From positions 2,728,001 to 2,792,000 of the forward strand of contig NZ_OY761461.1 in assembly GCF_963664555.1 (NCBI RefSeq): a DNA stretch of 64,000 nt, in the 5' to 3' direction. Under the pieces are notes generated by a model. It saw nothing but the letters and a program-made list of their open reading frames with translations, ran no database searches and had not been told where the DNA came from. The stretch's first letter is position 1, and each line of letters starts with the position of its first letter. Position numbers and translations under genes: made by a program. Origin of the DNA: Labilibaculum sp. GTDB taxonomy: Bacteria; Bacteroidota; Bacteroidia; Bacteroidales; Marinifilaceae. This document shows, piece by piece, positions 52,901-60,892 of the stretch.

Positions 52901-54422
52901 TTTCGATCTGAAAAATATAAATCCAACAGCTTGTGTAAGTGTGAAGTTGGTTTCAGAAAATGGTGTTGGAACTGTTGCTGCGGGTGTTGCCAAGGCAAAT
53001 GCTGATCTTATTGTAATTGCTGGTTGTGAAGGTGGAACAGGCGCAAGTCCGCTGAGTTCAATTAAACATACCGGATTACCTGTTGAACTGGGATTAGCTG
53101 AGGCGCAGCAAACACTTGTAATGAATGACTTGCGCGGGCGTATTAAATTACAAACCGATGGACAATTGAAAACCGGAAGGGATATTGTTTCGATGGCCTT
53201 ACTTGGCGCTGAAGAGTTTGGATTTGCCACAAGTGCTTTGGTTGTACTTGGTTGTGTAATGATGCGTAAATGTCACCTAAACACATGTCCTGTCGGAATC
53301 GCAACTCAAAACAAGGAGCTTCGGGAAAAATTTCTGGGGCGTTCAGAATGGCTTGTGAACTATTTCACTTTTCTTGGTGAAGAATGTCGTGAATTGATGG
53401 CTGAACTTGGAATTCGAAAATTTGATGATTTGGTTGGTCGATCTGATTTACTGGAAAAACGCAAAAACATCGAAAATTGGAAAGCAAAAACAGTTAGTAT
53501 CGACAACTTAATTCATCTTCCAAATACTGATGGACACACCATATGTGGTGCAAACGCTAAAATAAAATCCATTGGTGAGGTTCTTGATCATGAGCTGATT
53601 AAACAATCTGCGAAAGCATTGCATGATGGAGAAAAAGTTTGGATTGATCAGAAAATCAACAATACAGACAGAACCACAGGAGCTATGCTTTCGGGTAAAG
53701 TTGCCTTACTAAAACCAAAAAGAATTTTAGACGAGGATACAATACATTGTATATTTAGAGGATCTGCAGGGCAAAGCTTTGGAGCTTTTCTGGAACAAGG
53801 AATTACTTTCCGTTTGGTTGGTGACTCTAATGATTACTTCGGAAAAGGTTTATCGGGAGGAAAGCTTGTCGTTTATCCTTCAGAGAAAAGCAAATTTAAG
53901 CCTGAAGAACAAATCATTATTGGAAATACTGCCCTTTATGGTGCAACCAGCGGAGCTGCGTATATAAGAGGAATGGCAGGAGAACGTTTTTGTGTTCGTA
54001 ATTCGGGAGGAAAAGCTGTTGTTGAGGGTGTTGGCGATCATGGTTGTGAATACATGACCGGAGGTAGAGTTGTAATTTTAGGTAAAACAGGAAGAAACTT
54101 TGCCGCTGGTATGAGTGGTGGAATTGCTTATGTCCTTAATATGGAAGGTCGATTGGATTATTTCTGTAACAAAAGTCTTGTTTCACTTGAACCAGTTGAG
54201 AATTTGCAGGATGTTCATGAACTTCAAGGAATGATCCACGAACATTTGTTACTAACACAGAGTAGTGTTGCTTCTAAAGTACTTACTCATTGGGAAGAAT
54301 ATCTGCCACATTTTGTGAAAGTTATTCCTTATGAATATAAGAAGGTTCTTGAGGAGAAAAAACTGAAGAAGATTCGTCGAAAATTAAAAGCGGCACAATC
54401 GCAAACAGAAGTTCACGAGTAA
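49902..54422 (+). CDS. gltB: Glutamate synthase (NADPH), large subunit
   Basis: Produces two glutamates from glutamine and 2-oxoglutarate; 1506 aa. The start is set at ATG 49902 (MRNLRPKQQGLYDPQNEHDN, then CGIGFVAN), which leaves a short propeptide before the N-terminal nucleophile Cys21 of the class-II amidotransferase domain (about 21-420). A central domain follows (about 480-770), then the FMN-binding synthase domain (about 830-1190) with the 3Fe-4S cysteines in CVMMRKCHLNTCPVG, and the GXGXG beta-helix (about 1250-1460, ATSGAAYIRGMAGERFCVRNSGG). It is followed by gltD after an 80-base gap with a hairpin. Confidence 0.96.
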   Translation: MRNLRPKQQGLYDPQNEHDNCGIGFVANIKGKKSFEIITRGLEVLCNMEHRGARGADNVSGDGAGILMQLPHNFYKKIGIKLPLAGRYGTGLIFLPKDETEEKFCLEVLIQILEEEGLEFLQLRDVPTDTNAIGEIARESEPVIKQIFVGGNYEQDELERRLYLARKQAESYIRATKMKEKEMFYIPSLSSKVLVYKGMFASDQLGKYYGDLQDSRMESAIAMVHSRFSTNTFPSWDLAQPFRIVAHNGEINTIKGNRLWMQARESLLKSEMFGDDIKKLFPVVEPNKSDSASFDNVLEFLFLTGRSLPHALSMMVPESWNEKNPIPDSLKAFYEYHSTFMEPWDGPASLVFSDGRYIGGTLDRNGLRPSRYVITQDDMIVMGSEVGIQQFSAEEIKEKGRLRPGKLLLVDTQLGIIIPDQEVKSQLTYRNPYQNWLKENRLDLKAIPVEKRVPSDIGDHFNICQKTFNYCKEDFERVLLPMATGAQEPVGSMGNDAPIPVLSPRPQLFFNYFRQLFAQVTNPPIDSIRENLVMDLTNYIGSVQKNLLDETAQHCKLIRFKSPLITNTDLGKIKKLKHEEFRHQSIDMLFKASQNGAGLESALDSICQLAEKAVDEQKNYIILTDRNISESMAPIPVLLAVAAVHHHLIKKRKRMQIGLVVETGEAREVNHIALLIAYGASVINPYMSYAVIDKLVKDGRISLEYKTARKNYIKAVDKGLLKVMSKMGISTIGSYLGAQIYEALGVSKDVIDKYFTGTISRIEGIGLKEISEEILCHHKKAYSEENPFDNQDLLTNNGNIHYRKNGEPHSWNPETIGLLQWATRTNNYNKFKEYSTIVNKETASPNFLRGFFDYKKNPIDISEVEPVENIMKRFCTGAMSYGSISKEAHEALAIAMNKIGGRSNTGEGGESSKRFYSSARSSIKQIASGRFGVNAEYLVNADELQIKVAQGAKPGEGGQLPGFKVDNIIAKLRNSTPGITLISPPPHHDIYSIEDLAQLIFDLKNINPTACVSVKLVSENGVGTVAAGVAKANADLIVIAGCEGGTGASPLSSIKHTGLPVELGLAEAQQTLVMNDLRGRIKLQTDGQLKTGRDIVSMALLGAEEFGFATSALVVLGCVMMRKCHLNTCPVGIATQNKELREKFLGRSEWLVNYFTFLGEECRELMAELGIRKFDDLVGRSDLLEKRKNIENWKAKTVSIDNLIHLPNTDGHTICGANAKIKSIGEVLDHELIKQSAKALHDGEKVWIDQKINNTDRTTGAMLSGKVALLKPKRILDEDTIHCIFRGSAGQSFGAFLEQGITFRLVGDSNDYFGKGLSGGKLVVYPSEKSKFKPEEQIIIGNTALYGATSGAAYIRGMAGERFCVRNSGGKAVVEGVGDHGCEYMTGGRVVILGKTGRNFAAGMSGGIAYVLNMEGRLDYFCNKSLVSLEPVENLQDVHELQGMIHEHLLLTQSSVASKVLTHWEEYLPHFVKVIPYEYKKVLEEKKLKKIRRKLKAAQSQTEVHE

Positions 54423-54431
54423 GTAAATTTT

Positions 54432-54466
54432 AAGGAAAGGTGAAAACTGGATTCGATCCTTTCCTT
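54432..54466 (+). terminator. Intercistronic hairpin between gltB and gltD
   Basis: AAGGAAAGG/CCTTTCCTT form a 9-bp stem with a 17-base loop, followed by a weak T/A stretch. It could be a partial terminator or an RNA-processing site that lowers gltD expression. Confidence 0.45.
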
Positions 54467-54502
54467 TAATTACTTCACTATTCATTAACAAACAGAACGA
54501 TT

Positions 54503-55924
54503 ATGGGAAATCCGAAAGGTTTTTTAGAAATAAAAAGAAAAGAAGCCGGCTACCGTCCGGTAAGAGATAGAATTGGAGATTTTGGGGAGGTTGAACAAAC
54601 ATTGAATCTTGATGATAGAATAGACCAAGCGGCCAGATGCATGGATTGCGGTGTTCCTTTCTGTCATTGGGCCTGTCCAACAGCCAGTAAAATTCCAGAA
54701 TGGCAGGATGCTGTTTACAGGGAGAATTGGGAGGAAGCAAGCCAAATTTTGCATTCGACAAACAGCTTTCCTGAATTTACCGGAAGAATTTGTCCGGCAC
54801 CATGCGAGAAATCTTGTGTATTGGCATTGCAGAATTCACCGGTAACTATACGTGAAAATGAGGCTGCTGTTATCGAAAAAGCTTTTGAGTACGGCTATAT
54901 CAAAGCTCGGCCTCCTAAAAAGCGTACTGATAAAAAGATTGCTGTAATTGGGTCGGGACCTGCAGGATTATCTGTTGCCGATCTGTTAAACAGAGCCGGT
55001 CATAATGTAACTGTATTTGAAAAAGATGATGCAATTGGCGGATTACTTCGCTATGGAATACCTGATTTTAAATTGGATAAAGGTGTTATCGATCGACGTT
55101 TGGAACTTTTTGTTGAAGAAGGTATCGAATTTAAAATCAATCAAAATGTAGGTGGGAATGTTTCATTTTCCGAATTAGAAGCGGAATATGATGCCATTTG
55201 CATAGCTATTGGTGCGATGAAACCACGTGATTTGTCAATTAAAGGTCGCGAGCTGGAAGGTGTTCATTTTGCAATGGATTTTCTCAAGCAACAAAATAAA
55301 CTGATACGCGGTGACGAATTCTCTAAACAGGAAAGAATATCTGCTAAAGGTAAAAACGTTGTTGTTATTGGCGGCGGTGATACTGGTTCTGATTGTGTTG
55401 GCACTTCAATTCGTCAAAAGGCAAAATCTGTTTTGCAGATAGAATTGTTGCCAAAACCACCAGAAGAAAGAAAAGAGACTAATCCTTGGCCATACTGGCC
55501 TGAAACCTTAAGAACGTCCAGTTCTCACCTTGAGGGTTGTGAGAGAAGATGGTCTCTTAGTTCTAAAGAGTTGATAGGCGAAGATGGAAAGGTGAATAAA
55601 CTTACCATTACACAAATTGAATGGACTAAAGATGAAAAGGGACAATTCAAAATGAATGAAGTTTCTGGAACTGAAGAAACCATCGATGCGGATTTAGTAT
55701 TATTAGCTATGGGATTTGTTCATCCCGTGCATGAAGGATTAGTTAATGAATTAGGACTCGAATTAGATGGCAGAGGAAATATCAAAACTGATGCGGGAGG
55801 TCAAACTTCAAATTCAAAAATCTTTTGCTCAGGAGATGCGGCATCTGGCGCAAGCCTGGTTGTTCGTGCATTGGATCATGGACGCAAAACAGCTCAAGCA
55901 ATTCATAAATATTTAGGAGTTTAA
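54503..55924 (+). CDS. gltD: Glutamate synthase (NADPH), small subunit
   Basis: NADPH-oxidising flavoprotein that passes electrons to GltB. The 473-aa protein has an N-terminal Fe-S domain with two cysteine groups, CMDCGVPFCHWACP (about 47-60) and GRICPAPCEKSCVL (about 95-108). An FAD-binding GSGPAGLSVADLLNRAGH (about 148-165) and an NADPH-binding VVIGGGDTGSDCVGTSIRQ (about 290-308) follow. It ends with an FAD block (IFCSGDAASGASLVVRALDHGR). Operon partner of gltB. Confidence 0.96.
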   Translation: MGNPKGFLEIKRKEAGYRPVRDRIGDFGEVEQTLNLDDRIDQAARCMDCGVPFCHWACPTASKIPEWQDAVYRENWEEASQILHSTNSFPEFTGRICPAPCEKSCVLALQNSPVTIRENEAAVIEKAFEYGYIKARPPKKRTDKKIAVIGSGPAGLSVADLLNRAGHNVTVFEKDDAIGGLLRYGIPDFKLDKGVIDRRLELFVEEGIEFKINQNVGGNVSFSELEAEYDAICIAIGAMKPRDLSIKGRELEGVHFAMDFLKQQNKLIRGDEFSKQERISAKGKNVVVIGGGDTGSDCVGTSIRQKAKSVLQIELLPKPPEERKETNPWPYWPETLRTSSSHLEGCERRWSLSSKELIGEDGKVNKLTITQIEWTKDEKGQFKMNEVSGTEETIDADLVLLAMGFVHPVHEGLVNELGLELDGRGNIKTDAGGQTSNSKIFCSGDAASGASLVVRALDHGRKTAQAIHKYLGV

Positions 55925-55968
55925 AAAAAATGCAATAAGTTACACTAAACATAGGCAGTTAAGTGGTT

Positions 55969-56010
55969 AGAACCGATAGTTTAATCTCGACAAAGATAAC
56001 TATCGGTTCT
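55969..56010 (+). terminator. Terminator hairpin after gltD
   Basis: AGAACCGATAGTT/AACTATCGGTTCT form a perfect 13-bp stem with a 16-base loop, followed by TTTGC. The stem is long, but the T-run is short. Confidence 0.7.
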
Positions 56011-56125
56011 TTGCATATAAACGAATAAGGAATTCCCATAATGAATATTCTTTATCCTGTTCTTAATAAAATATATTAGTAGATTTACATTCCGGCAGAA
56101 ACTTTTAATTTTTCAGTAAAAATTC

Positions 56126-56629
56126 ATGAGTAAAAAAGACTTAAAAGAATACCTGCAGCAACTGAACAAAAAGCAGCTTCAGGAACAAATTACAGATCTT
56201 TATTCCAGATTCAAAGAAGTGAAGGAGTTTTACGATTTCGCCTTTAATCCTCAGGAGAATAAATTGCTGGAAGAATGTAAATTCAAAATTTCGAAAGAAT
56301 ACTTTCCTGTATCGAGCCGCAAAGCGAAAATGAGACGTTCTGTAGCTCAAAAATTTATTCGCCATTTTAAAAAGCTTGGTGTGGAACCAAACTTGATTGC
56401 AGATGTAATGCTTTATCAGATTGAAATAGCCATCACATATACTTCTGAAAAATACGTTAAGCAGGAAGCCTTTTATAAAAGTATGCTTAAATCATTTGCC
56501 GAAGCGGTTACCTATATCAATGAAAATGCGATAAGAAATGATTTTAACAATCGAATAATTCGTATCGCTGATGATGTGACAGAACAGAAGTGGATTGGTT
56601 GGCGAGGGTTTGAAAAACTTATAAAATGA
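56126..56629 (+). CDS. DUF6155-family cytoplasmic protein, unknown function
   Basis: A 167-aa, highly charged, mostly helical protein (MSKKDLKEYLQQLNKKQLQE, then ITDLYSRFKEVKEFYDFAFN). It resembles DUF6155 proteins of Firmicutes and Bacteroidota by its start and by the KISKEYFP and RIADDVTEQKWIGWRGFE blocks. No catalytic motif is visible. It stands alone, downstream of gltD behind a terminator. Confidence 0.75.
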   Translation: MSKKDLKEYLQQLNKKQLQEQITDLYSRFKEVKEFYDFAFNPQENKLLEECKFKISKEYFPVSSRKAKMRRSVAQKFIRHFKKLGVEPNLIADVMLYQIEIAITYTSEKYVKQEAFYKSMLKSFAEAVTYINENAIRNDFNNRIIRIADDVTEQKWIGWRGFEKLIK

Positions 56630-56706
56630 TCTATTTTGATCGGAAGGAAATTACTTGCCTACTCTATTTAGGATTTTCGGCAACCTCCTTTTGTTAGAAT
56701 TTCTGA

Positions 56707-56991
56707 TTAGACATTCATGCCAATTATTGCTGCTAAACTTGCTGCTACCACAAATAACACAACAATACCAATTAAGCTAATAACTAAACCGGCAATAGCC
56801 AGTCCTTTACCAACTCCAACTTTATTGGCCTTACTTAGTCCAATAGCACTAAAAATTAGCCCTAACAGCCAAGTAACCCAACCCACAAAAGGAATCCAAC
56901 CGAAAAATACGGTAATAAGGGCCAATACAAAACCTGCCGTTGCCATTCCGTTGCTTTTCTTTTCGATTATTTGAATAACTTGTTCACTCAT
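56707..56991 (-). CDS. DUF4190-like small membrane protein
   Basis: A 94-aa protein with a short polar N-terminus and two or three membrane helices (about residues 16-50 and 62-90). The pattern ATAGFVLALITVFFGWIPFVGW, KANKVGVGKGLAIAGLVISLIGIVV matches DUF4190 proteins, whose role is unknown. Single gene. Confidence 0.75.
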   Translation of the reverse strand: MSEQVIQIIEKKSNGMATAGFVLALITVFFGWIPFVGWVTWLLGLIFSAIGLSKANKVGVGKGLAIAGLVISLIGIVVLFVVAASLAAIIGMNV

Positions 56992-57298
56992 TGTTATTTG
57001 ATTTTTTTAATTACCTACTTCTATTTTAAGGTTAATTCGGCTTATTCCACCTTTGGTTTTATCATTAAAGCAAGAATAAATTGATTCGCAGCATTACTGA
57101 TAAACTCTATTTAATTAAAAGATAAAATGCCACATCAATTTACTCTATAGATACTCCAATACAATCATTACATAATAAAAGTAGTATTTCATATTGATTA
57201 ATTAAAACAATAGGGTAATAATTATTATTATTAAAAAATACTGCACTCTCCAGATAACTTTTTACCTGCAGCTGGGAAACATTAATTATCAGCTTGGA
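56992..57298. other. Gene-free spacer
   Basis: About 300 AT-rich bases between two minus-strand genes. No coding frame, RNA gene or clear promoter seen. Confidence 0.4.
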
Positions 57299-58249
57299 TC
57301 AGATCAAATCAGATAAAACATCTTTAACAGAACGAATACTATTAACTGATTCGATACAGGGGCCGGCGCACCATACATTTTGGTAACTTGCTTTAAATGC
57401 AGATTTTTTCACTCTACTCATTCCTTGCCATGCAAGTATTAATTTTGCATATTTTTTAAAAAATGGACTGTTATGGATTAGCCATTCCAAAAAGTTTGCT
57501 TTAGTCCCAATTCCCTGCACATAGGAAGTGTTGATTACTGTAAGGGGAGATCCTGTTAACCGGGTTGTTTTTACGATATTTTTTGAACCATACTGAATCA
57601 TTGCTTGCTTGTATTCCTTAGTAACATCCGATTCGTGAGTTGCAATAAAAACAGTTCCCACAGAAACACCCGAAGCACCCCACTCCATCATTTGTTTCAC
57701 GCTCATCTTACTGCTGACACCACCAGCTGATATAATTGGAATTGTTGTGGATTGAATCAATTGAGAAATTAATTCCTTTGCCGGTAAATTGCCACAATGT
57801 CCACCAGCCTGTGAATTGACAGCAATAATGGCATCCGCGCCCAATTGCTCCACTTTTTGAGCATATCGCACATCTGTAATATCACAAAAAACTTTAATGC
57901 CCAAAGGTTTACACGCCGTAATAACATCTTTAGGATTTCCCAAAGAGGTAATTATAAAATCCACTTTTAAATCAAGCAGCACCTTTAACTGAGACTTATA
58001 TTTAAGATTGGATTTATTTACAATTAAATTAATCCCAAATGGTTTTAATGTCGCCTTCCGGATTTCCAATATGGCTGCTTGCAATTCCTTATCTGAGCGA
58101 TAATTGAGAGCAGGAATGGCAGCTGTGCAGCCACAGCGCAAAGCAGCAATAGTCATTTTGGTATTGGATATTAAAAACATTGGAGCTAAAAGTATTGAAT
58201 GCTCAATTCCCAGAAGTTGGCTCAAAGTGGATCGTTTGTTCATAAACAA
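57299..58249 (-). CDS. Nitronate monooxygenase family flavoenzyme
   Basis: A 316-aa FMN-dependent TIM-barrel enzyme of the nitronate monooxygenase (2-nitropropane dioxygenase) family. Evidence: N-terminal LGIEHSILLAPMFLISN, the GADAIIAVNSQAGGHCGN block with the active-site His, and the phosphate-binding IPIISAGGVSS ... WGASGVSVGTVFIATHES. Family members detoxify propionate 3-nitronate or act as enoyl-ACP reductases (FabK), so the exact reaction is open. An alternative start lies two codons in (58243). Single gene. Confidence 0.87.
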   Translation of the reverse strand: MFMNKRSTLSQLLGIEHSILLAPMFLISNTKMTIAALRCGCTAAIPALNYRSDKELQAAILEIRKATLKPFGINLIVNKSNLKYKSQLKVLLDLKVDFIITSLGNPKDVITACKPLGIKVFCDITDVRYAQKVEQLGADAIIAVNSQAGGHCGNLPAKELISQLIQSTTIPIISAGGVSSKMSVKQMMEWGASGVSVGTVFIATHESDVTKEYKQAMIQYGSKNIVKTTRLTGSPLTVINTSYVQGIGTKANFLEWLIHNSPFFKKYAKLILAWQGMSRVKKSAFKASYQNVWCAGPCIESVNSIRSVKDVLSDLI

Positions 58250-58295
58250 AATGATTGATCCAAAAAAGGTACAAAGAAATAGCTAAAAAGAAGAC

Positions 58296-58331
58296 AAAAA
58301 AAAAGACCGGTACTTTCGTATCGATCTTTTT
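58296..58331 (-). terminator. Terminator of tRNA-Leu
   Basis: AAAGACCGGTAC/GTATCGATCTTT form a 12-bp stem (one mismatch, one G-U pair) around a 4-base loop that reads GAAA on the minus strand, then T9 on that strand. It lies 2 bases behind the tRNA. Confidence 0.85.
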
Positions 58332-58332
58332 G

Positions 58333-58414
58333 TGCGGATGAAGGGACTCGAACCCCCACGCCTCTCGGCACTAGATCCTAAGTCTAGCGCGGCTACCAAT
58401 TACGCCACATCCGC
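58333..58414 (-). tRNA. tRNA-Leu (anticodon UAG)
   Basis: An 82-base class II tRNA on the minus strand. The acceptor GCGGATG pairs with CATCCGC plus discriminator A. The anticodon stem CTAGA/TCTAG encloses loop CTTAGGA, whose anticodon TAG (58380-58378) reads CUA leucine codons. A long variable arm (TGCCGAGAGGCGT) and the T-arm GGGGGTTCGAGTCCC follow. No 3' CCA is encoded. A promoter lies 20 bases upstream and a terminator follows directly. Confidence 0.96.
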
Positions 58415-58433
58415 GTTTCATTTGATTGCGATG

Positions 58434-58464
58434 CAAAGATGGGGATTTTTTCTTATCCTCCAAA
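58434..58464 (-). promoter_or_regulatory. Promoter of tRNA-Leu
   Basis: On the minus strand TTTG (58464-58461), 19 bases, then CATCTTTG (58441-58434), one base off TAnnTTTG. The start would be near 58427, 13 bases before the tRNA. Confidence 0.65.
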
Positions 58465-58602
58465 TCTTTTTGCAAGAAAAAAATCACTACACCTCTTTAT
58501 TAATAGGCATTACAGGACTAAACGTTCTGAATTCCAAGTTTATCGCATCGTAAAAAAAAATAAAAATTTTATGAATAATTCATTACCTAAATTAAAAGAG
58601 AA

Positions 58603-58624
58603 GGCCGAAACATACGTTTCGGCC
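58603..58624 (-). terminator. Intrinsic terminator of nhaA
   Basis: GGCCGAAAC/GTTTCGGCC form a 9-bp perfect stem with loop ATAC. The minus-strand bases that follow are TTCTCTTTTAATTT. It lies 32 bases past the nhaA stop. Confidence 0.8.
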
Positions 58625-58655
58625 CTCAAAGAATTAACTAAACTATGAAAAACAT

Positions 58656-60017
58656 TTATTTTGTTGATTGATTACCGAATAATTTTAAGATGAAAAAACC
58701 GATCAGACCCGACATAATTGAGGCTATTAGCACAGCAATTTTTGCCTGATTTAAAATTAATGAATCAGAAAAGGCAAGTTGCGAGACAAAGAAGGACATC
58801 GTGAAACCAATTCCTCCCAAAAATCCAATTCCAATAATTTGTGACCAACATATTTTTTGAGGTTTCTGAGCTATGCCTATTCTTACGCCTAAATAGGAAA
58901 ACAGAAAAATACCAAGGGGTTTCCCTATAAACAGACCTAAAATTATACCAAGAGAGATTGGATCAAAAGCTTTGCTCATTAAATCGGTATTTGCAATTAC
59001 ACCTGCATTGGAAAAAGCAAATAAGGGAACTATTAAATAGGCTACCCAAGGATGAAATAAATGTTCTAACCTCTGCAACGGTGATATTACCTCAACACAA
59101 TTATCTTTTATGGCCGTAATTGAGGCTTGTATGTTTTTCTCCTTTGACTTTTTATCTTTAGCAAGAGTAGTTCCCAATTGTTTTAGCAGCATGGTATTGG
59201 ATCGAATGAATTCGAAAACATTTCGGTTCGCTCTGGCCGGTATTGTGAAGGCTAATAGAATACCTGCAAGTGTTGCATGCACGCCCGATTTTAACAAAGC
59301 AAACCAAAGCAAAACGCCAAGAAATAAAAAAACAGGAATATTTCTGATTTTTAATAAATTGAGACACCATAAAACAGCATATATACCACCGCCATAAAGA
59401 AGATAAACCCAATCAATTTCACTGGTATAATAAAGAGCAATTACAATTACAGCACCTATATCATCAACAATTGCAATTGAGGTTAATAGAAGCTTAAGTG
59501 AAGTCGGAATTCTTTTACCCAGAAGAAGTAATATTCCTAAGGCGAAGGCAATATCTGTTGCCATTGGGATTCCCCAGCCATGTGTTCCTGATCCGGTTTG
59601 ATTTAGACCGAAATATATTAATGCAGGCACTAACATACCTCCAATAGCCGCAAAAATTGGTAAACTTGCCTTTTTAACTGATGACAGACCTCCTGTAAGC
59701 AATTCTCTTTTTATTTCTAATCCAACTACGAAAAAGAAAACTGCCATTAAGCCGTCATTAATCCAGTGTAAAAGACTCTTGTTTAACTCCCAATCACCAA
59801 AATTAATACCGAAATATTGTTTCCAGTATGATAAAAAGGATTCTCCAAATGCGGAATTGGTCAATCCAATGGCCAGAATGGTAAAAAACATCAAAACAAT
59901 TCCTCCAAATGCCTGCAGCCTTACAAATTCAACAAGAGGATTCTTAATTCTATCAAATATTCGTTTTTCCTTTAAAAATTGTATCATCATTTCTTTTTTA
60001 TTCTCACTCAGCATCAA
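58656..60017 (-). CDS. nhaA: Na+/H+ antiporter NhaA
   Basis: A 453-aa sodium/proton antiporter, longer than E. coli NhaA (388 aa) mainly through an extended N-terminus and a cytoplasmic loop around residues 285-310. Diagnostic blocks are HWINDGLMAVFFFVVGLEIKRE, MATDIAFALGILLLLG and IAIVDDIGAVIVIA, with the conserved transport Asp pair in the last. About 11-12 membrane segments. It extrudes Na+ at the expense of the proton gradient, which fits a marine or brackish habitat. Several nearby ATG codons leave the start uncertain by a few residues. Confidence 0.95.
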   Translation of the reverse strand: MMLSENKKEMMIQFLKEKRIFDRIKNPLVEFVRLQAFGGIVLMFFTILAIGLTNSAFGESFLSYWKQYFGINFGDWELNKSLLHWINDGLMAVFFFVVGLEIKRELLTGGLSSVKKASLPIFAAIGGMLVPALIYFGLNQTGSGTHGWGIPMATDIAFALGILLLLGKRIPTSLKLLLTSIAIVDDIGAVIVIALYYTSEIDWVYLLYGGGIYAVLWCLNLLKIRNIPVFLFLGVLLWFALLKSGVHATLAGILLAFTIPARANRNVFEFIRSNTMLLKQLGTTLAKDKKSKEKNIQASITAIKDNCVEVISPLQRLEHLFHPWVAYLIVPLFAFSNAGVIANTDLMSKAFDPISLGIILGLFIGKPLGIFLFSYLGVRIGIAQKPQKICWSQIIGIGFLGGIGFTMSFFVSQLAFSDSLILNQAKIAVLIASIMSGLIGFFILKLFGNQSTK

Positions 60018-60233
60018 TCCTAACTCTCCAATAAGAATGAATTATTTAAACAGACACTAAGCATCTATTTGGTTTAATATCCTGCGAAAATAAGCCTGAA
60101 ATGAGAAGTAAGCAATGGGGAAAACCCTACTTCAGAGTGGGAATTACAATAAAATAAGACATGTAAATTTGATTCAGGTGCAGATTATCCGAATGAATAT
60201 TTATTGAATCAGACCTACTTCTGGAAAAATAGT

Positions 60234-60887
60234 TTAGAAATTCACGATTTGATGTTTAAAGCTATATATCACCAAATTTACAGTATTCAAAGCACCTGTC
60301 TTTTGAAAAAGGCTGCTCTTGTGTTTCTCCACTGTTTTAGGGCTGATAAAGGTTTTTTCTGCGATTTCTTTGTTTCCAAATCCTTTACAAATTAATTCAA
60401 GGATTTCTTTCTCCCTATCGGTAAATACCGGCAATTCCTTTTGCTGAACTTTGCGGCTGCGAAGAATATTTAACTTGTCAGAAAGTAAGGTCACAATTTC
60501 TGCTGAAAAATAATTCCCTCCGGAATACACTTTCAAAATAGCTTTTTCAAACTCTTCTATATCAGCACTCTTCAACATGTAAGCTTCCACACCTGCCATT
60601 AACATTTGTTCTAGGTAATCGTCGTCCAAAAAAGTAGTAAGTGCTATAATTTTTAAATCAGGATAATTCGTGAGCGCCCTTTTACTTGCTTCTACTCCAT
60701 CAATATGCGGCATATTTATATCCATGAAAATAATATCAGGAATCTTCACCTCAAGCACTTTTAATAATTCCAGACCATTCGAAGCTTCATCGATCACATC
60801 AATATATGGAAAACTTTGCAGCAAGAGACGAAATCCATCTCTAAATATTTTATGATCGTCGACCAAAATAACTTTAATTGTTTCCAT
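60234..60887 (-). CDS. NarL/LuxR-family response regulator
   Basis: A 217-aa response regulator. The receiver domain (1-120) has the acid pocket D10-D11, phosphoacceptor D56 in IIFMDINMPHIDG and K105 in MLKSADIEE. The C-terminal LuxR helix-turn-helix (about 150-215) carries FTDREKEILELICKGFGNKEIA and SPKTVEKHKSSLFQKTG. It starts 5 bases after the histidine-kinase stop, so it is that kinase's partner. Targets are unknown. Confidence 0.94.
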   Translation of the reverse strand: METIKVILVDDHKIFRDGFRLLLQSFPYIDVIDEASNGLELLKVLEVKIPDIIFMDINMPHIDGVEASKRALTNYPDLKIIALTTFLDDDYLEQMLMAGVEAYMLKSADIEEFEKAILKVYSGGNYFSAEIVTLLSDKLNILRSRKVQQKELPVFTDREKEILELICKGFGNKEIAEKTFISPKTVEKHKSSLFQKTGALNTVNLVIYSFKHQIVNF

Positions 60888-60892
60888 ATAAT

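Noticed and set aside
55991..55998. TATCTTTG on the minus strand behind gltD
   Set aside because: It lies in the loop and arm of the gltD terminator, and no minus-strand gene follows.
60063..60160. GAAGT/ACTTC pair before nhaA
   Set aside because: Only 5 bp with a wide loop and no T-run; expected by chance.
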